64,000 nt of DNA from Glandiceps talaboti (GCF_964340395.1 NC_135550.1:32451676-32515675), one strand, 5' to 3'; counted from the stretch's first letter, positions 12,324 through 37,639 are shown. Translations and numbers: made by a program. The notes: generated from the sequence alone by a model not told the origin.

Positions 12324-13051
12324 TTTGTTTTGAGGTCACTAATACACGTCTACCAAACTAGACGTGCCCAGTTGGAATACAAGCACGCAGACGAAAATGT
12401 TATTACAGGAACCCACGTCACGGATAACTACTTATACGGTTTACCAGGGTTCCATGCAGTTTTAACCTTCCAGGCGTTAAGAATCAACAGCCTTGGTGTG
12501 ATAGCGCAGTGTGAGAAAATTCATTTTCTCAGGAATAGTGCGTTTTTCCACGTCTATGAAAGTGACATCTGTCTGCTTTTAAAGATATTTTCACAGATGA
12601 AATGTTAACACGTACAGACTGCATGCCACGAGTTCACTCTATGAAAGTTAGTATAAATGTAATTAAAAGATTACGTTGACTGTTTTTTTTATTTGATAAT
12701 AATTACAAAATCAAATAAATATTCCTTAATTTTCTAAAATTTATTGAGCTATTGATGAAAATAAATATTAAATTTTTAAGATTATTGTAATCACTTTAAA
12801 CGGGCTAAATAATAATGATAATGCCATCATGATTTCGTTGAACATATCTCCACTCCAAAGGGGTGGGGTATGGGAATTGACCCCACAATCGCTACAGGCA
12901 ACGGTACTTGAGGTAGCCTTACGGGGCCACGGTAGGGCCAGAGAAAATCGGGCGGACTATGCCTCATTACTTAATTAGTGTTAGCCATTACCCAAACAAG
13001 TGCGAGTACAAAATGTTATTTGAATTGAGTCAGTCATTTCTTGATAATGGT

Positions 13052-13367
<316 letters not shown>

Positions 13368-14509
13368 GTATAAACATCTGTTCAATCTTATAAAATGTCT
13401 GGCACTCTGGTCTGACGATGAGAGTATGAACGGAAAGGAATATCTGCACGTACCTAAACTCAACTGTTAAATTACAACTTGTATAATAGACGTGACAATT
13501 CAAACAGTTCTAACAGATACATAAGTGAAGAGATCTAACAGATACACAAGTGAAGACTGGTAGAAATCCCAAATATGGCGTATGTTAACGGTCGGCAAGC
13601 CTTGTAGGGGTTTCTCTGAAAGTTTGAAGTGGGTAAAATATTGGCATTGATATTCATAACTGAAGTCTGTCATGTCAGTTTCACATATTTGTTTATTTAT
13701 GGTCTTGTGATCCGTCTTCAATTCAAGATCATCTGATTATTGATATGCAAATCAGATTTTAAAACATATTTTGTCATAAACTTAAAAGTCAATGCAAGAG
13801 GCCTAGGAAAGGTCACAATTCTAGTGTTGAGAGATGTAAAGGGGTCAGTTCATTGACATGCTAAACAAACTAAGAAATGCAGAGTGAGATTAGTCTTACT
13901 TTTCGTTGTCAGAATTATTCCTTTGGGAATATTATCATGTTATCATATAACTGGATCATAATACTGTATTTTGTTCACTCTAATCACCCGCTGGGAAGAA
14001 ATACGGATTTTCGATATCAAATGCTCACTTTTAAATAAGCCGTTGGGTATCATAAGACCATATAATAACTGTGATGCACGGATTGCTATATGATATAATG
14101 ATATAAAATAACTACACCATGTGTTAAAGTTACACAGTCAAACAAGCTTAATCAACAGACCTTGTTTTCATAATATACAGATTAGAATCGTAACGGTTAT
14201 GACGTCACTGACAGTTTCTGACGTCACCCAATAACTGTGTCATTAAAATGTTCATACAGTTTGCCTAAATGCAATGCTAAATACTAAATATATTTTACTA
14301 TTAATGAATAGTAATTCGTCATGTCGAACAAACATATTACTCTAATGCAAAAGAATACATAGATACTGTATCCAAATCCTAAAGTGGTAAATTGAATGAG
14401 AAATGAACATTTTTTTAAATTTTTAATAAATAAATAAACAAAAGCAATTTTTTTCTAATAAAAAATTATATGAAGTGCCATAGACCAAGTCCGTGTTTGC
14501 AACTTATTA

Positions 14510-15043
14510 GGCTGGGGTCATATATGTCAGATATCTCTGAATAGGTAATTTAAAGTGTAGGTAACATAGCCATACAGTTGTATAATAGTGTATTGACTCG
14601 AGTTAAATTAGGGTATTGAAGACAATTTTAAAAGTACTCTATGTCTTTCGATAATGTGTATAATTTGAAGTGGTATGCCATTAAATGGCCTCCTACATGT
14701 CCTTGTTTTTAAAAACCCTTCCCATTAGCTATCACGGGGGGTGCTGTTTATGCCCAGAATCAAGATTGAAAGATAAAACCCTGCTGACTAAGTATTTCCA
14801 AGTACAGCCCAATGTGAGACCTTTTTCACAAAGCCCACATCTCTTATTGTTATGTATGGACGCTGAAGTTGATTTCCACTGTTAGTTTAATGTAATGTAC
14901 CATACTACATACTGTACATCTCTGAAGTGGAGAGGGGGAGAGGGGGGGTGTTTTGAGAGCGCGGGAGGAGGAGGGGAAATTTTTTTTTTACCAAAATAAT
15001 TTCTCACCAGCTCCCCCCCCCTACGTAAATTCTGACCCCAGCC
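14510..15043. mobile_element. Harbinger-like MITE (family D), copy 1
   Basis: Terminal inverted repeats GGCTGGGGTCA and TGACCCCAGCC are flanked on both sides by TTA (14507-14509 and 15044-15046), a target duplication typical of PIF/Harbinger. The 534-bp interior has no transposase. The right half recurs at about 54120-54521, including the string ATGTATGGACGCTGAAGTTG. Confidence 0.75.
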
Positions 15044-15657
15044 TTAATTGAAAAAAGAAATATTTAAAAATGTGTAAAAAGTTTGTTATGAAACGTACAG
15101 GAAGTGATTAGTAATGAACCTGAATAAACAAAATGGTCACTGTAATCATAAGTATTAATCAAATTAATCCAATTTTGCATCATAACGTTTCAATAAATGA
15201 GGAATAGAATAGCTGCATGCACTGACTGCACGTGACATAGTCATTATTGGTTTTTTGCAGTCAATAAGTTGCAAACACAGATTTGTCTATCATAGTGTTG
15301 TTTCACTTCAAGTAGAAACATATTAAAATAGTTTTTATTAATAAAAAATCCAAAATAAATACCCATTTCTCATCCATTTTACCACTATGACTACTATAAC
15401 ACTAGACAAATACAAAATCTAAAAAAGGAAGATTAAGGTTAACACCGTGCATTGTCTACAGTTGCAAATATCCCATACAGATGTACGTTGACTACAAATT
15501 TCTTGGTCGGCTGTTTACATTTGTTATTCTCTGACCACATTCGTATAAGACTATAATAAATGCATATAAAACACTACAAATCAAGTTTTTCTACCACGTG
15601 ACCAATACGATAGTGATGTAGTAAACAGCATACCATCATCTTAAATTCTAGACTTAA

Positions 15658-18600
15658 TTATTTTGAAGTACTTGGATTTCTTTTCTTTATTCTACGAGAT
15701 CTAGCTTTCCTTTGGTGCTCCTTTTGTATCGTCTCGGAATCGTTCTCCGAGTCATTCGAATCTGACATTTCTTGTTTTAGTAACAGTCTTCTTCTCGTCC
15801 GTTTTACGAGGCCGCCTACTTGAGGAGTGGGTATACTGTCCTGTACTAATCCACCCACTCGAGGAATGGGTATACTGTCCTGTACGAATTCACCCACTTG
15901 AGGAATGGGTATACTGTCCTGTACGAATCCACCCACTTGAGGAATGGGTATACTGTCCTGTACGAATCCACCCACTTGAGGAATGGGTATACTGTCCTGT
16001 ACGAATCCACCTACTCGAGGAATGTGTATACTGTCCTGTACAAATCCACCAACTTGAGGAATAGGTATACTATCCTGTACGAATCCACCCACATGAGGAA
16101 TGGGTATACTGTCCTGTACGAATCCACCAACTTGAGGAATGGGTATACTGTCCTGTACGAATCCACCTACTTGAGTAGTGAGCATACTGTCCTGTAGTAA
16201 ACTTTCACATGTTACAGACGACTTTAGGTCAGCATGCCTCGTTCTGGCGTCACTGTAAGAGTCTAATTTCGCGTTGTTTGGATTCCGTAGATTCCGTGAC
16301 TGTTTCGGAGGGAGGATGGTGTTCCCAGCATCAGCATCAACATCGAGATCCAAGAGCTTCGGCAGTGTCGGTGAATACACTATAGAGAAGAAGAACAAAT
16401 ACGGAAAATGATTGTGACAATGATTAACCGTCTTAAGCTATGGACCATGTTTAGACATCTTCTGATCTATTTTGGGTTTTTACTTTCTTAAGAAATGTGA
16501 TAAATCTTACATCATAATCTTCAAGTTTTGGTTATCTCTTTCAAATCTTACACTTTACAAGGACAAATAATTGTTATCCAAGATGTTGAATTGTTGCATT
16601 TTTTTCAGCAAGTGATCAAAAAGGTCTAAGAAAATATAAACCCAAAATAGATCAGAACGCGTTAGTATTAAATCAGATTTCATAACGCCTATGATAAACC
16701 ATAAACCTACATGGAAGGGTCGATGGATAAACACTGCAGTTGATCAAAATAAAGAAGGATGAAATGAAACTGATTTTGCATGATTTGAATAATGCCTGAT
16801 GTTGGTACATATAAAGGATATTGGTTTATGGGACTGGTACAATATTCCAAGACTGTCAAAATAATGACAAGAATTACATTGTTTTCAGGGTTTGAGTAAA
16901 CAGCGCCATCAATCGCTCTAGTGTGCATTGCACCTTCCTTTCTACATATCTATGTATATACACAATGATACATCAACGACATCATAATGTCAAAGCTCAA
17001 AGTTTTTAAGTTTAAACATTCTTGGGTTTCAACCGTACACAAAACTGTTCGACGATTGCGTGACCCTTACTCTGGATTATTGTTCCTCGGTTTGGAGTTT
17101 TGGGAAACACGACAAATGTGACACAGTTCAAAATAGAGCTCGAATATTCTACGTTGGTGTTCGCAGTTTTACGCCAACCCACGCAGTTACAGGCGATATA
17201 GATAATATGACACTTTGTACTAAATAGCATTAATTGGTCTTCTGAAATCTGTAATATTTTGGAATCTTCGAATCGTGATGCTGCATGTTGATCTCTCCCT
17301 GGTGAGGCGTCAATTAATATATATGTATGAGACTCAGTCTGAATGGTTGGTGAAAGCATGGATCTATTATTGCGATAATAGATCCATAGTGAAAGCTATG
17401 CAGAAAACTAAGTTGCGCACTTAATCTACAGTTCAAAACTGACTACAAAGCCGAAAAGTATATATTGATAAATCTATCTAGGTGTATCTCCGTATCGAAA
17501 CCGGTAGGTTTCGGTCGAAAGGAGCCTGAGAGTATGTGGGTTGTGTCATAATATGAGTGCCGTTGAAGATGAAATGCAGTTTCTTTTGAGTTGTGATTTT
17601 TATACAGATTTGAGAGCACTGTATTTTGATTTTGCTGATAAGATTAATTTTGTAAATCTATAGATTGGGTATTGTAAATACAAAGTTATAAATGTAATGT
17701 AGATTAGAGCAGAGATTAGAGTTTATGAGCAAAATGTAGAAAGGTTGACCGTTTTAGACAATCACAAATCGTTAATCTACACGGGTTACTATTGTTCAGA
17801 CACTCAAGTCATCATGTACTAAGACTGTATGGACTGTGTCATCCTTAGGAATTGGTAAAAATTCCAATATCGTGCCAATGCTTGGGTCATACACAAATTT
17901 TGCTTCATCGGTCATGAAACTATTATGTTTTCTCGTCGAAAAGTGACAACGCAGACCTACAAATTAAAGTGATATGGCCGGCTGGTCTATGCGTGATGAG
18001 TGCATCATTTAGTATACGTATACAAGAATAGATATCATTCCGTTCTGATCCGAGCCAGGGGTACTAATTGTGAAGCGCTTTGAGCACGGGGTGGGAAAGC
18101 GCTATATATGAACCCAACATTATTATTAGTATTAGTATTCCCGGAAACGTCAATAACAATGAAAAGGTATATCTAATTTACAAATGAAATGACAACCCCC
18201 CCCCCCTAACCCCCCAATTATCATAAACCATGACCGAAGATCGCAGAAGTTAGTCTTTAAACAGCGGTTTACACTAAATTTGTTAGATTAAAATGTTTTC
18301 CTGACATATTTTCACGTTTGGGCTGTCAAGCGAACCAACAAATTAAAGCTATAGTTCAAAGGATGTGGGTCAAAAGGTGAGTTGTTACCTGACGACAAAA
18401 TTTTACACGGTTGTTCTCTTGACATCGCCGCCATTTTGAATAGACGTCAAACATAGTGAGAACAGATGTCGTTCCCCTTTAAATCTACACATTTATTTTG
18501 GGGGGGTTCGTGGTGATATTTTTTTTATTCATGGATGGATGGATGGATGAATGGAGGAGGTGTTATTTTGTTTTTGAAAAACGGTATATGACAAGATGCC

Positions 18601-19705
18601 ACCTGTCACTTTGAATTAGTTAAGGTTGATTGATAACTAAATGTACGCCACTGAGGTCATAGGTCGTGTCCTAATACGACCACTGATATGCATTGAGTTG
18701 AAACGACGATAGAAACAGTATCAAGTTAATTTGTAAAGGGTCTTACATACCATTCGTGTCGTGTAGAAACGCTTCCAAAACAGCGTCTACGTGGTACGAA
18801 GTTGGTCTTTTGGTACAGTTAGCAGTAAGTAGCGATCGATTAAATCGGATTATTCGGGGATCTATCGCTACTCTTGAATTCACTATGTCAATCATCTCCA
18901 TGAAAATAACTCCCATCGAATATACATCAACGCGAAGTGTGTCAACATCATAAATATCAATTTGACTTAGGAAATCCACCTCTTGAAAAAAATGAGAATG
19001 ACTTGTACCGTGAATCGAGTGGGGGCGCTGTGTTCGTCTAGGAGACAGTCCTCTGCCACTGCCAATGCAACTTTTCCAAATTTTAAGAAGTCCATAATCG
19101 GAAACTTTCACGATACAGTTTCCACCTTTCTTAGTGAATAGCAAGTTTTCTGGTTTCAGGTCATGGTGGACGATCCCTTCAGCGTGAAGATAACACACTG
19201 CCCCCGCAATATCTCGCATAATCGATGACACTTGACCGGTCTCCTGGAACCAATTGCTCGAGATGACATTATAAAGGTTACCGTCAGTGCAAAATTCCAT
19301 GATAATGTGAACAACCATACAAATGGCAAATATGTCAACGACCTCGACAAGGTGTCTGTGATTTAGTCTCAGTAAAAGAAGTAATTCTGTAAGCACACTT
19401 GAGACGGCTTCCCTGTTGCTGCACACAATTTCTTTCATAGCAAAATGCGTTCCATAAACTTCATCCCTTACCAAGTACACACGACCAAAGTCACCTGATC
19501 CAAGGAAACTAAGTTTCCTGTACCTGCCGACTAGACGGGGCTCCAATATCGGTCTTTCAACAGGCGCTTTCGGTTTTCGTCTTGTTGCCATCACTTTCGG
19601 AGGCGAAGCGTGGAGGTGTTTTTCGCCCACTGAACTGGGGGTTGCAAGGTCGAGAGATGCTTGAATACCTTGCAATCTGTCTTCGCATTCTGAAAATATC
19701 GGCAT
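15658..19705 (-). CDS. Protein kinase with C-terminal 13-residue tandem repeats (PDIK1L/STK35-like, tentative)
   Basis: Two coding exons: 19705-18751 (ends phase 1 at donor GTATGT) and 16379-15658 (acceptor CTATAG), which join in frame to give about 558 residues. Exon 1 is a kinase domain: Gly loop GSGDFGRVY (~residues 68-76), Lys in FAMKEI, Glu in VLTELLLLLRLNH, catalytic loop VHHDLKPENLL (HHD instead of HRD, Asp kept) and SDYGL in place of DFG. No APE motif is visible after the activation segment. The end, LLTANCTKRPTSYHVDAVLE, resembles the PDIK1L family's MLAANPQDRP region. Exon 2 adds an acidic linker, about nine copies of VGGFVQDSIPIPQ, and basic clusters (KRTRRR, RSRRIKKR) that could be nuclear localisation signals. 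A TATA-like box (TATAAAA) lies ~40 bp before the start. Kinase activity is plausible; substrate unknown. Family placement is uncertain. Confidence 0.75.
15810..16200 (-). repeat. 39-bp coding minisatellite (VGGFVQDSIPIPQ)n
   Basis: About ten 39-bp units inside the last kinase exon, in frame, differing mostly by substitutions that change Q to H or R and G to E. The repeat is preserved as a reading frame with unique coding sequence on both sides, unlike the other minisatellites here. Confidence 0.9.
17012..17359 (-). other. Open frame of 115 codons in the kinase intron, function unknown
   Basis: The minus-strand frame shows no tandem repeat or low complexity and has normal composition (segments such as CNCVGWRKTANTNVEY and SILNCVTFVVFPKTPNRG), so it may be an exon or a small gene. 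I recognise no domain. It is not needed to join the two kinase exons, whose phases already fit. Confidence 0.3.
17358..17387. other. Perfect 13-bp inverted repeat, 4-nt loop
   Basis: ATGGATCTATTAT, loop TGCG, ATAATAGATCCAT. It can form a cruciform or RNA hairpin; function unknown. Confidence 0.8.
18050..18145 (+). mobile_element. SINE/LINE 3'-tail fragment
   Basis: GTGAAGCGCTTTGAGCACGG, then AAAGCGCTATATATGAACCC, then an ATT-rich tail, matches the widespread metazoan retroposon tail of the form 'AAAGCGCTTTGAG...GAAAAGCGCTATATAAAT...(ATT)n'. The 5' part of the element is not recognisable. Confidence 0.6.
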
Positions 19706-20476
19706 GATTTAAATCATACACCTCGAAGTATAAAAACTCGCGTATTTTATATGGGCGTCAGTGATGCCCTAGGTCAAATAGGTGGGGCGGCATACTCGAG
19801 TTGGTGGGTCTGCAGTTCAGTCGGAACAACACAACAAGGTTATTCCAAAACGCAGGCTTTCGAAGTACGTGTGGCGTTAATATGTGTGGTATTGATCTAA
19901 CAAAGAGACCGGTTTCCATAATTAACCATATGTTAATTTCATTTTCAAGTAATCCATCTAACCTCAAGCTGCCCAAAATGTACTCAGCACTTAAAAGTCA
20001 GCTGACAATTGTTTATAAACCTTTCAGAATACGAGTATGGAATATTGTCTTCAAAGTTATTCATTAGTACAATTTACAAATATCCAACTATGATCATGGT
20101 ACTTTGTGTACAATGTGCTGATTGTAGTATGTAATATAGTAAACCACAAGTGACATCTATTAGTGAATGGACAATAACAACAAACGTTCTTACTATTACG
20201 CAGACAAAAAATCCACCGCTTAAATATCGTGTCAAAGCAAATTTTGTTCTTTAAGAACGCTTCATGGTCGAATAGTCTTTACAAATAGAGAATAACTACG
20301 TTATTCTCAACACAAGATTACTGTGCATTAGTAAAGCAGTCACATTGGCTATGTCACTGCGGAGACCATTGATTGATGTTGTCCAAATGCCAGATGACCA
20401 AGCAAGGGGCTAGTCTCAATGTTGTACGAAGTCATCGTTCCAAAATAAACAAGAACACACAACGAGCGTAAGCACA

Positions 20477-20553
20477 TACATACATACATACATACATACA
20501 TACATACATACATACATACATACATACATACATACATACATACATACATACAT

Positions 20554-20591
<38 letters not shown>

Positions 20592-20631
20592 GTACGTCCA
20601 TGCATACACATACATACATACATACATACAT

Positions 20632-20680
<49 letters not shown>

Positions 20681-20683
20681 TAT
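20477..20683. repeat. (CATA)n(CAGA)n compound microsatellite
   Basis: CATA and CAGA blocks alternate twice, separated at 20591-20607 by a CGTACGTCCATG-like interruption. Tyr-Val-Cys-Met and Cys-Leu-Ser-Val ORFs on the minus strand are artefacts. Confidence 0.95.
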
Positions 20684-21167
20684 ACGAGTGTTACATCATG
20701 TAAAACGTTTCGGTTCAAAGCTCCATTGATAGACTAAGTAAGGTATCTCATTAATACAAGTCATGGATTAGGAGGAATTAAAAGTTTAGAACACTGGCCA
20801 GTGCCAGAATTCTGATGGCATCCGCCTTGGCAACCAAAACTAACAGGTTATTATAAAGCCATGACGTAGTTCTGGTATTTCTGCATTTTTATGTTTCTAT
20901 ATACACTGTAGCGCATTCATATTCAACTATTTCAATGGTGAAAAAGTCAAGATAGCCTTAGCAATAAACCTTTAATATAGATCGTCGGTAAAACAAGTTC
21001 AGAATGCAACTTTTCAGCGTTAGTGAATGTAAGAAATACATTGCTAAATTTTACGACAATGAACGTTAGATTTCTAAGTAGTAAATTTGGTATATTGTGA
21101 TCCAAGGCTACTTAGGGAAGTGTCACGTGTATACATGCTCCGTATTCATTCTCCGAGATATGTGGTA

Positions 21168-21505
21168 AGGCCAAATAAAAACAATTGTGTGGTTCCGATT
21201 ACGCTCAATTTTAGAATAGGTGGGGTAGGTATATTTTTATTTTATTTTATTACATATTTTTTTCATGTGTGGGTGTCTCGATCAGGTTTTGCCATTGTTT
21301 TCCAAATGGTCTCTGTGTTGTTTATTTCTTCCTATCAGATGTACAGCCATTATAGATTGGAAGAACAGTTTTATATTGTCAGTTTCCACGTCCACTATTT
21401 CTCGTGAGAAATGTTACTATTTTTTCTCGAATACGTAAAAGTTTACGGTCGGCAGTGAAAAACTAGATGGGGTCGGGTAACCGGAACCAATTATTTTTTT
21501 AGGCC
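21168..21505. mobile_element. MITE family A, copy 2 (inverted)
   Basis: Reverse complement of the copy at 9934-10310. Left end AGGCCAAATAAAAAC with TGTGTGGTTCCGATTAC, right end GGTAACCGGAACCAATTA plus a T run and AGGCC, with TA on both flanks. The 106-codon ORF across it is not a gene. Confidence 0.78.
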
Positions 21506-21852
21506 TAATGATGTGCATGTTTCCTCCTAGATCCTAGTCTAGTTACTATACGTTGGCAAGATTTTCTACAACTTCTCTCCACCGTATAGTCACATGCCTT
21601 TATCTAGTACAACATTCTGTTCTTATCACCAACAGAGGTAATTTAATGCATTGATATAAATGTGATGACTTATGGCCTCCTCAGGTGACTTACTGTCAGA
21701 CTGGAAGTTGAGTTTGTAGCAAACTAAATGAAGTAACCAATTACAACCACCTTGCAGTGTGCGATAGATTACTTCTGACATGTGCTGTTCATCATTTCCC
21801 CAACAGGAGATTTAGCTAGATTTTCGGTAGATTATGTTCATTTGACTATACG

Positions 21853-21855
<3 letters not shown>

Positions 21856-21912
<57 letters not shown>
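21856..21912. repeat. (GA)n microsatellite
   Basis: About 28 GA dinucleotides. Confidence 0.95.
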
Positions 21913-21917
<5 letters not shown>

Positions 21918-21963
21918 GAAAGTCAAGCCCAACGTACAGCAACTAGACTACTTGCCTCCTTAA

Positions 21964-22134
21964 CTTTAAGATGTTTTCGTCTTCGTACTAACTCGGTTCA
22001 GGGGGACTGCGTCACAAGATACTAGTACTTTAAGATGTGTTCGTCTTCGCACTAACCCAGTCGAAGATACTAGTACTTTGAGATGTGTTCGTCTTCGCAC
22101 TAACCCAGTCTAAGATACTAGTACTTTGAGATCA
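21964..22134. repeat. Short tandem triplication (~55 bp)
   Basis: Three units share GATACTAGTACTTTGAGATG and TGTTCGTCTTCGCACTAACC; the first is diverged. Confidence 0.8.
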
Positions 22135-23331
22135 ACATAATGGTTACAAGATTCCCCTTAAAGGAAGGATTAATGGGGGGGGGGGGTTGACTTACATGAC
22201 AAAATCAAATTCTATGGCAAAAATAGACTAACAAGTGGCCAGACAAAAATCGGATTGAAATTAAATTTTATTTCTAAGACTGCGTTAATTGGGTATAGCC
22301 ATTGACAGAGGAGGGGATTGAAATTCCCATTCTATGCTAGCCAAGGCCATGTAATGAAAGATCTACACACTTAGCTAGGATGGTAGTCTGATACGCCTTT
22401 CAAAAACAGACTGTGTTGATCTCATCTTTCATTTCTTCCAAGTCCTTGTTTCCACATGAAAAAGATAAAATTACTACATCTTGGCAAAGGTGCATCACAA
22501 CATTGATTGATGTTATTGTATTGTTTTTGTGTTGTATTGAACAAATATGCTGAAAAATAACATTTTTGCTATTTACTTTACCTTGAATAAACTTGAGGGG
22601 CAGAGAAAGTGAGGGCCAACAGTCTTTTCAATTAACTTGAGACTATATTCTGTTTTAGAATCCAAATATTCATAAGCAAAATATAAAGATTTATGGAGAA
22701 CCTGAATGAAATTGAAGTCAACGTTGGATTTCATACATAAATATGAATTTCTTAATTCCAATACTTTATTTATCATTTTGTTTCTTTTATTAATATTGTT
22801 ATTGGTATGCACAGTTAGTTAGTGGATTTGGTAGGTACTCATTCAATGAAGGCGAAATGATGAATACTATAACTAGATTTTTAGGAAAACTGTTCAACTT
22901 GAAGGAGGTAAGCAATGTACAGAGTGCCCTGTAGTTCATGTGAAACTCCCATTACAGTCAAAAACTTTACATAGTTCTTGTAATTGGCAACCCCCTAGAC
23001 CAGAATAGCCATTACTATTTGTACTTTGGGGAGACAAGAAGTCAACCATAACTTTGAAAGACAACATTACCTAGAATTGAAGTATTCTATTCAAAATGCT
23101 ATTGAAATTCAAGGTAATTTAATCACATAAACACTCCATTTGGTTTTTCAAACAAAAGTTGGATATATTAACTTCTTTATGTACAACAAATACTTCTCAT
23201 TTCCATTCATTTTATAATTGAGAAGAGTGTAGATTACAAACAGTTCCTAATTTCATTTTCATGACTCTCTTCACAGCTTGTTCTTCCTGCAATAATTACT
23301 CACATGGCAAGTTTTGTTGTATAGAATAACA

Positions 23332-24229
23332 AGGCCGGCCTAAACAAAATAATTGTTTGGTTCCAGTTACCTGACCCCACATAGCTTTTCACTGCCGACC
23401 CTAAACGTTTTTACATATTTGAGAAAAATTAATAAAACTCACAAAATTATGAAGTCTCACAAGAAATAGTAGATGCAGAAACTGAGACAAAATAAAACTG
23501 TTCTTCCAAACTGTAATGGCTGTACATCTGATGGGAAGAAATAAACAACACAGAGACCATTTGGAAAACAATGGAAAACCTGAACTAGGCACTCACACAG
23601 AAAAAATATATAATAAAATAAAATAAAACAAGTCATTGAAAATGACATAGCCCCGCTATGATTGGGTTTTAAGGAACTGGCAGTTTATGTTGTCATTTTC
23701 AAACCTGGTTAATGTTGTTTGGCCTCATATGGTTGTTTTTGATATCACTACTCTGTTCAAGCATGTCTGAGTTATGGCTTTGGACATGAAAACTACGCCA
23801 ACTAAATGGCTGCTAGGCAGCCATATCGGATTGTATCACGACAAAAATGGATATGCACATGTATGTCATAGAACACTGTGCTAATATCAACTTTGAATGA
23901 GATCTATTCAAGCATGTCTGAGTTATGGCTTTGGACAGGGAAAATTCGCAAACAAAATGGATGCTAGGCGGCCATATTGGATCGTATCATAAAACAAATT
24001 GACGTGCATATGTATGCCATAGCGCGTTGCCCCTGTACCAAGTTTGAAAAAAATTGGTCCAAGCATCTCCAAGAAACGGCTGCGAATGGACGCACAGACG
24101 CACGCATGGACGGATGCACGGACACACGGAACCCAATCCATAAGTCACCGCCGACTAAAAACTACCTACCCCACCTATTCTAAAATTGAGCATTATCAGA
24201 ACCACACAGTTGTTTTTATTGGGAGTAAG
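23332..24229. mobile_element. MITE family A, copy 3, interrupted by element B
   Basis: Family A sequence runs from 23332 to about 23627, is interrupted by element B (23628-24157), then resumes with CTACCTACCCCACCTATT and the right terminus. Compared with the intact copy at 9934-10310, almost nothing is lost at the junction, so B inserted into A. Confidence 0.78.
23628..24157. mobile_element. Element B (pearl/Helentron-like), nested copy
   Basis: Starts with the palindrome AAGTCATTGAAAATGAC, then CCCCGCTATGATTGGGTTTT, and ends AACCCAATCCATAAGTC plus GACTA. It contains two tandem ~150-bp core units (GTTCAAGCATGTCTGAGTTA / TTCAAGCATGTCTGAGTTAT) and a GGACG/GACA tract near the 3' end. A fuller 3' end is present at 35043-35576. 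Confidence 0.7.
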
Positions 24230-24969
24230 ACAGTATAAGGGCGCACATTATTGAAAGTTATGAAGGAAAATTTTAGATAAAGGTACGCAATGGTTTTAGG
24301 CAGGTACTTTTTATATTACTAATACCCAGCTGTGATGTCAAGAAAGATCCAACTTGTATTCACACCTAAGATCAATCCAGAGTTCACTTCTGAAGTATTT
24401 GTTTATTAAAACAAAAATATATTTCAAATTGTAACAAATTGGACATGAAATAACAAGTTTTGATACATGTCTATTGGTATAAAGTACAAACAGTACACTC
24501 AGTGTAAAACATGCACGCTTTATGAAATATGAAATATGAACAGCTTACAAACTCTATCTGTTTTGAAGTTGGTATAAACATCAAATACTCCCTTCAAACA
24601 TTCATATATGTTTGTGCTTAGGAATGCCATGGTTCTCGTATACCATTCGGTTCAAAATCAAGCGTTCCACTTTACTGACTTTGGAATTACTGGTAACTCT
24701 ATCCTGTCACGTCATGTGGTTCATTTTTCTTGTTTTCTCATCTATAGACACATCCACAATACACTTTAAACTTTTTAATTCATTAATTTGCATGTAAGAG
24801 AATGAATGTAAAGTACTTTCTAATTAGTTCTGTATTGTTTCTCCAAATCTCTTCCTACTTGGACATTTTCCATCAAAGTCCAGATTTCTATTCTACCTTT
24901 GTCTTGTACAGACTCATAATTCAGACTGTATCCTAAGATCATCATACATAATTGTTTTGTTTGGTCAAG

Positions 24970-25104
24970 CAGGTTAGGTAAGTGTACTTTGACTGCAGGT
25001 TAGGTAAGTGTACTTTGACTGCAGGTTAGGTTAGTGTACTTTGACTGCATGTTAGGTTAGTGTACTTTGACTGCAGGTTAGCTTAGTGTACTTTGACTGC
25101 AGGT
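24970..25104. repeat. 26-bp minisatellite, 5 copies
   Basis: The unit is GCAGGTTAGGTAAGTGTACT plus TTGACT. Confidence 0.9.
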
Positions 25105-25540
25105 TATTGCACATTGTGATTGCACATCATGCATATTAGGCCGCATGCTTTAGAAAGGCTGACTCTGATTGGTTAGAAAACATTAGCTGGCTGGCTGCTG
25201 TATTTTTCATGATTCTAATTATGAGGCATTGCTTTGCTATCAGTTGGAACCTTGTAATGGCTTTACATCATTCCATTACAATGGAATATTATTGGTCAGG
25301 GGAAATGAGTAAATTTCACCCCTGGTGGTCCAGAAGTACACTGTAATTTGTATAAAGTACTATGCAGCATGATGGACAATGACAACCTCTTTTTGTACAC
25401 CTTTGTACAATGTATCTTGTCAAGATCCTTTGACCTCTGACCCCCACTTGACACCTTGTTTTCTTAACTCCAACTAATGTATATGCTCCATGTGAAATTT
25501 GAATCTGAAAAATATGCACTACTATCTCTCAACACAACTA

Positions 25541-37465
<11,925 letters not shown>

Positions 37466-37639
37466 ACTGATAAATCATTCTGAAGTAACTTACATGTAAA
37501 GCAGCCAGTTTGTAACATCCAAATAAAGCTGCAGAAGTTTGTAAACACGGATGGTGTGGATTCTACTCTGTAGACTGTACCTCCTCCATCGAGATGATTG
37601 AACGGGTTGTCATAAAATTTCATCCAAGATTTGCTAAAA

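Larger units (their letters stand above)
19706..25540. other. Intergenic DNA between kinase and DCAF4, repeat-rich
   Basis: Contains a (CATA)/(CAGA) array (20477-20683), two copies of MITE A (21168-21505 and 23332-24229), a (GA)n tract (21856-21912), a ~55-bp triplication (21964-22134) and a 26-bp minisatellite (24970-25104). No coding sequence supported; the remainder is AT-rich unique DNA. Confidence 0.6.

Noticed and set aside
12330-12608. 92-codon plus-strand ORF beside the nAChR start
   Set aside because: Overlaps the probable nAChR promoter on the other strand and has no family features.
21087-21407. 106-codon plus-strand ORF
   Set aside because: Lies across a MITE whose other copies have the frame broken.
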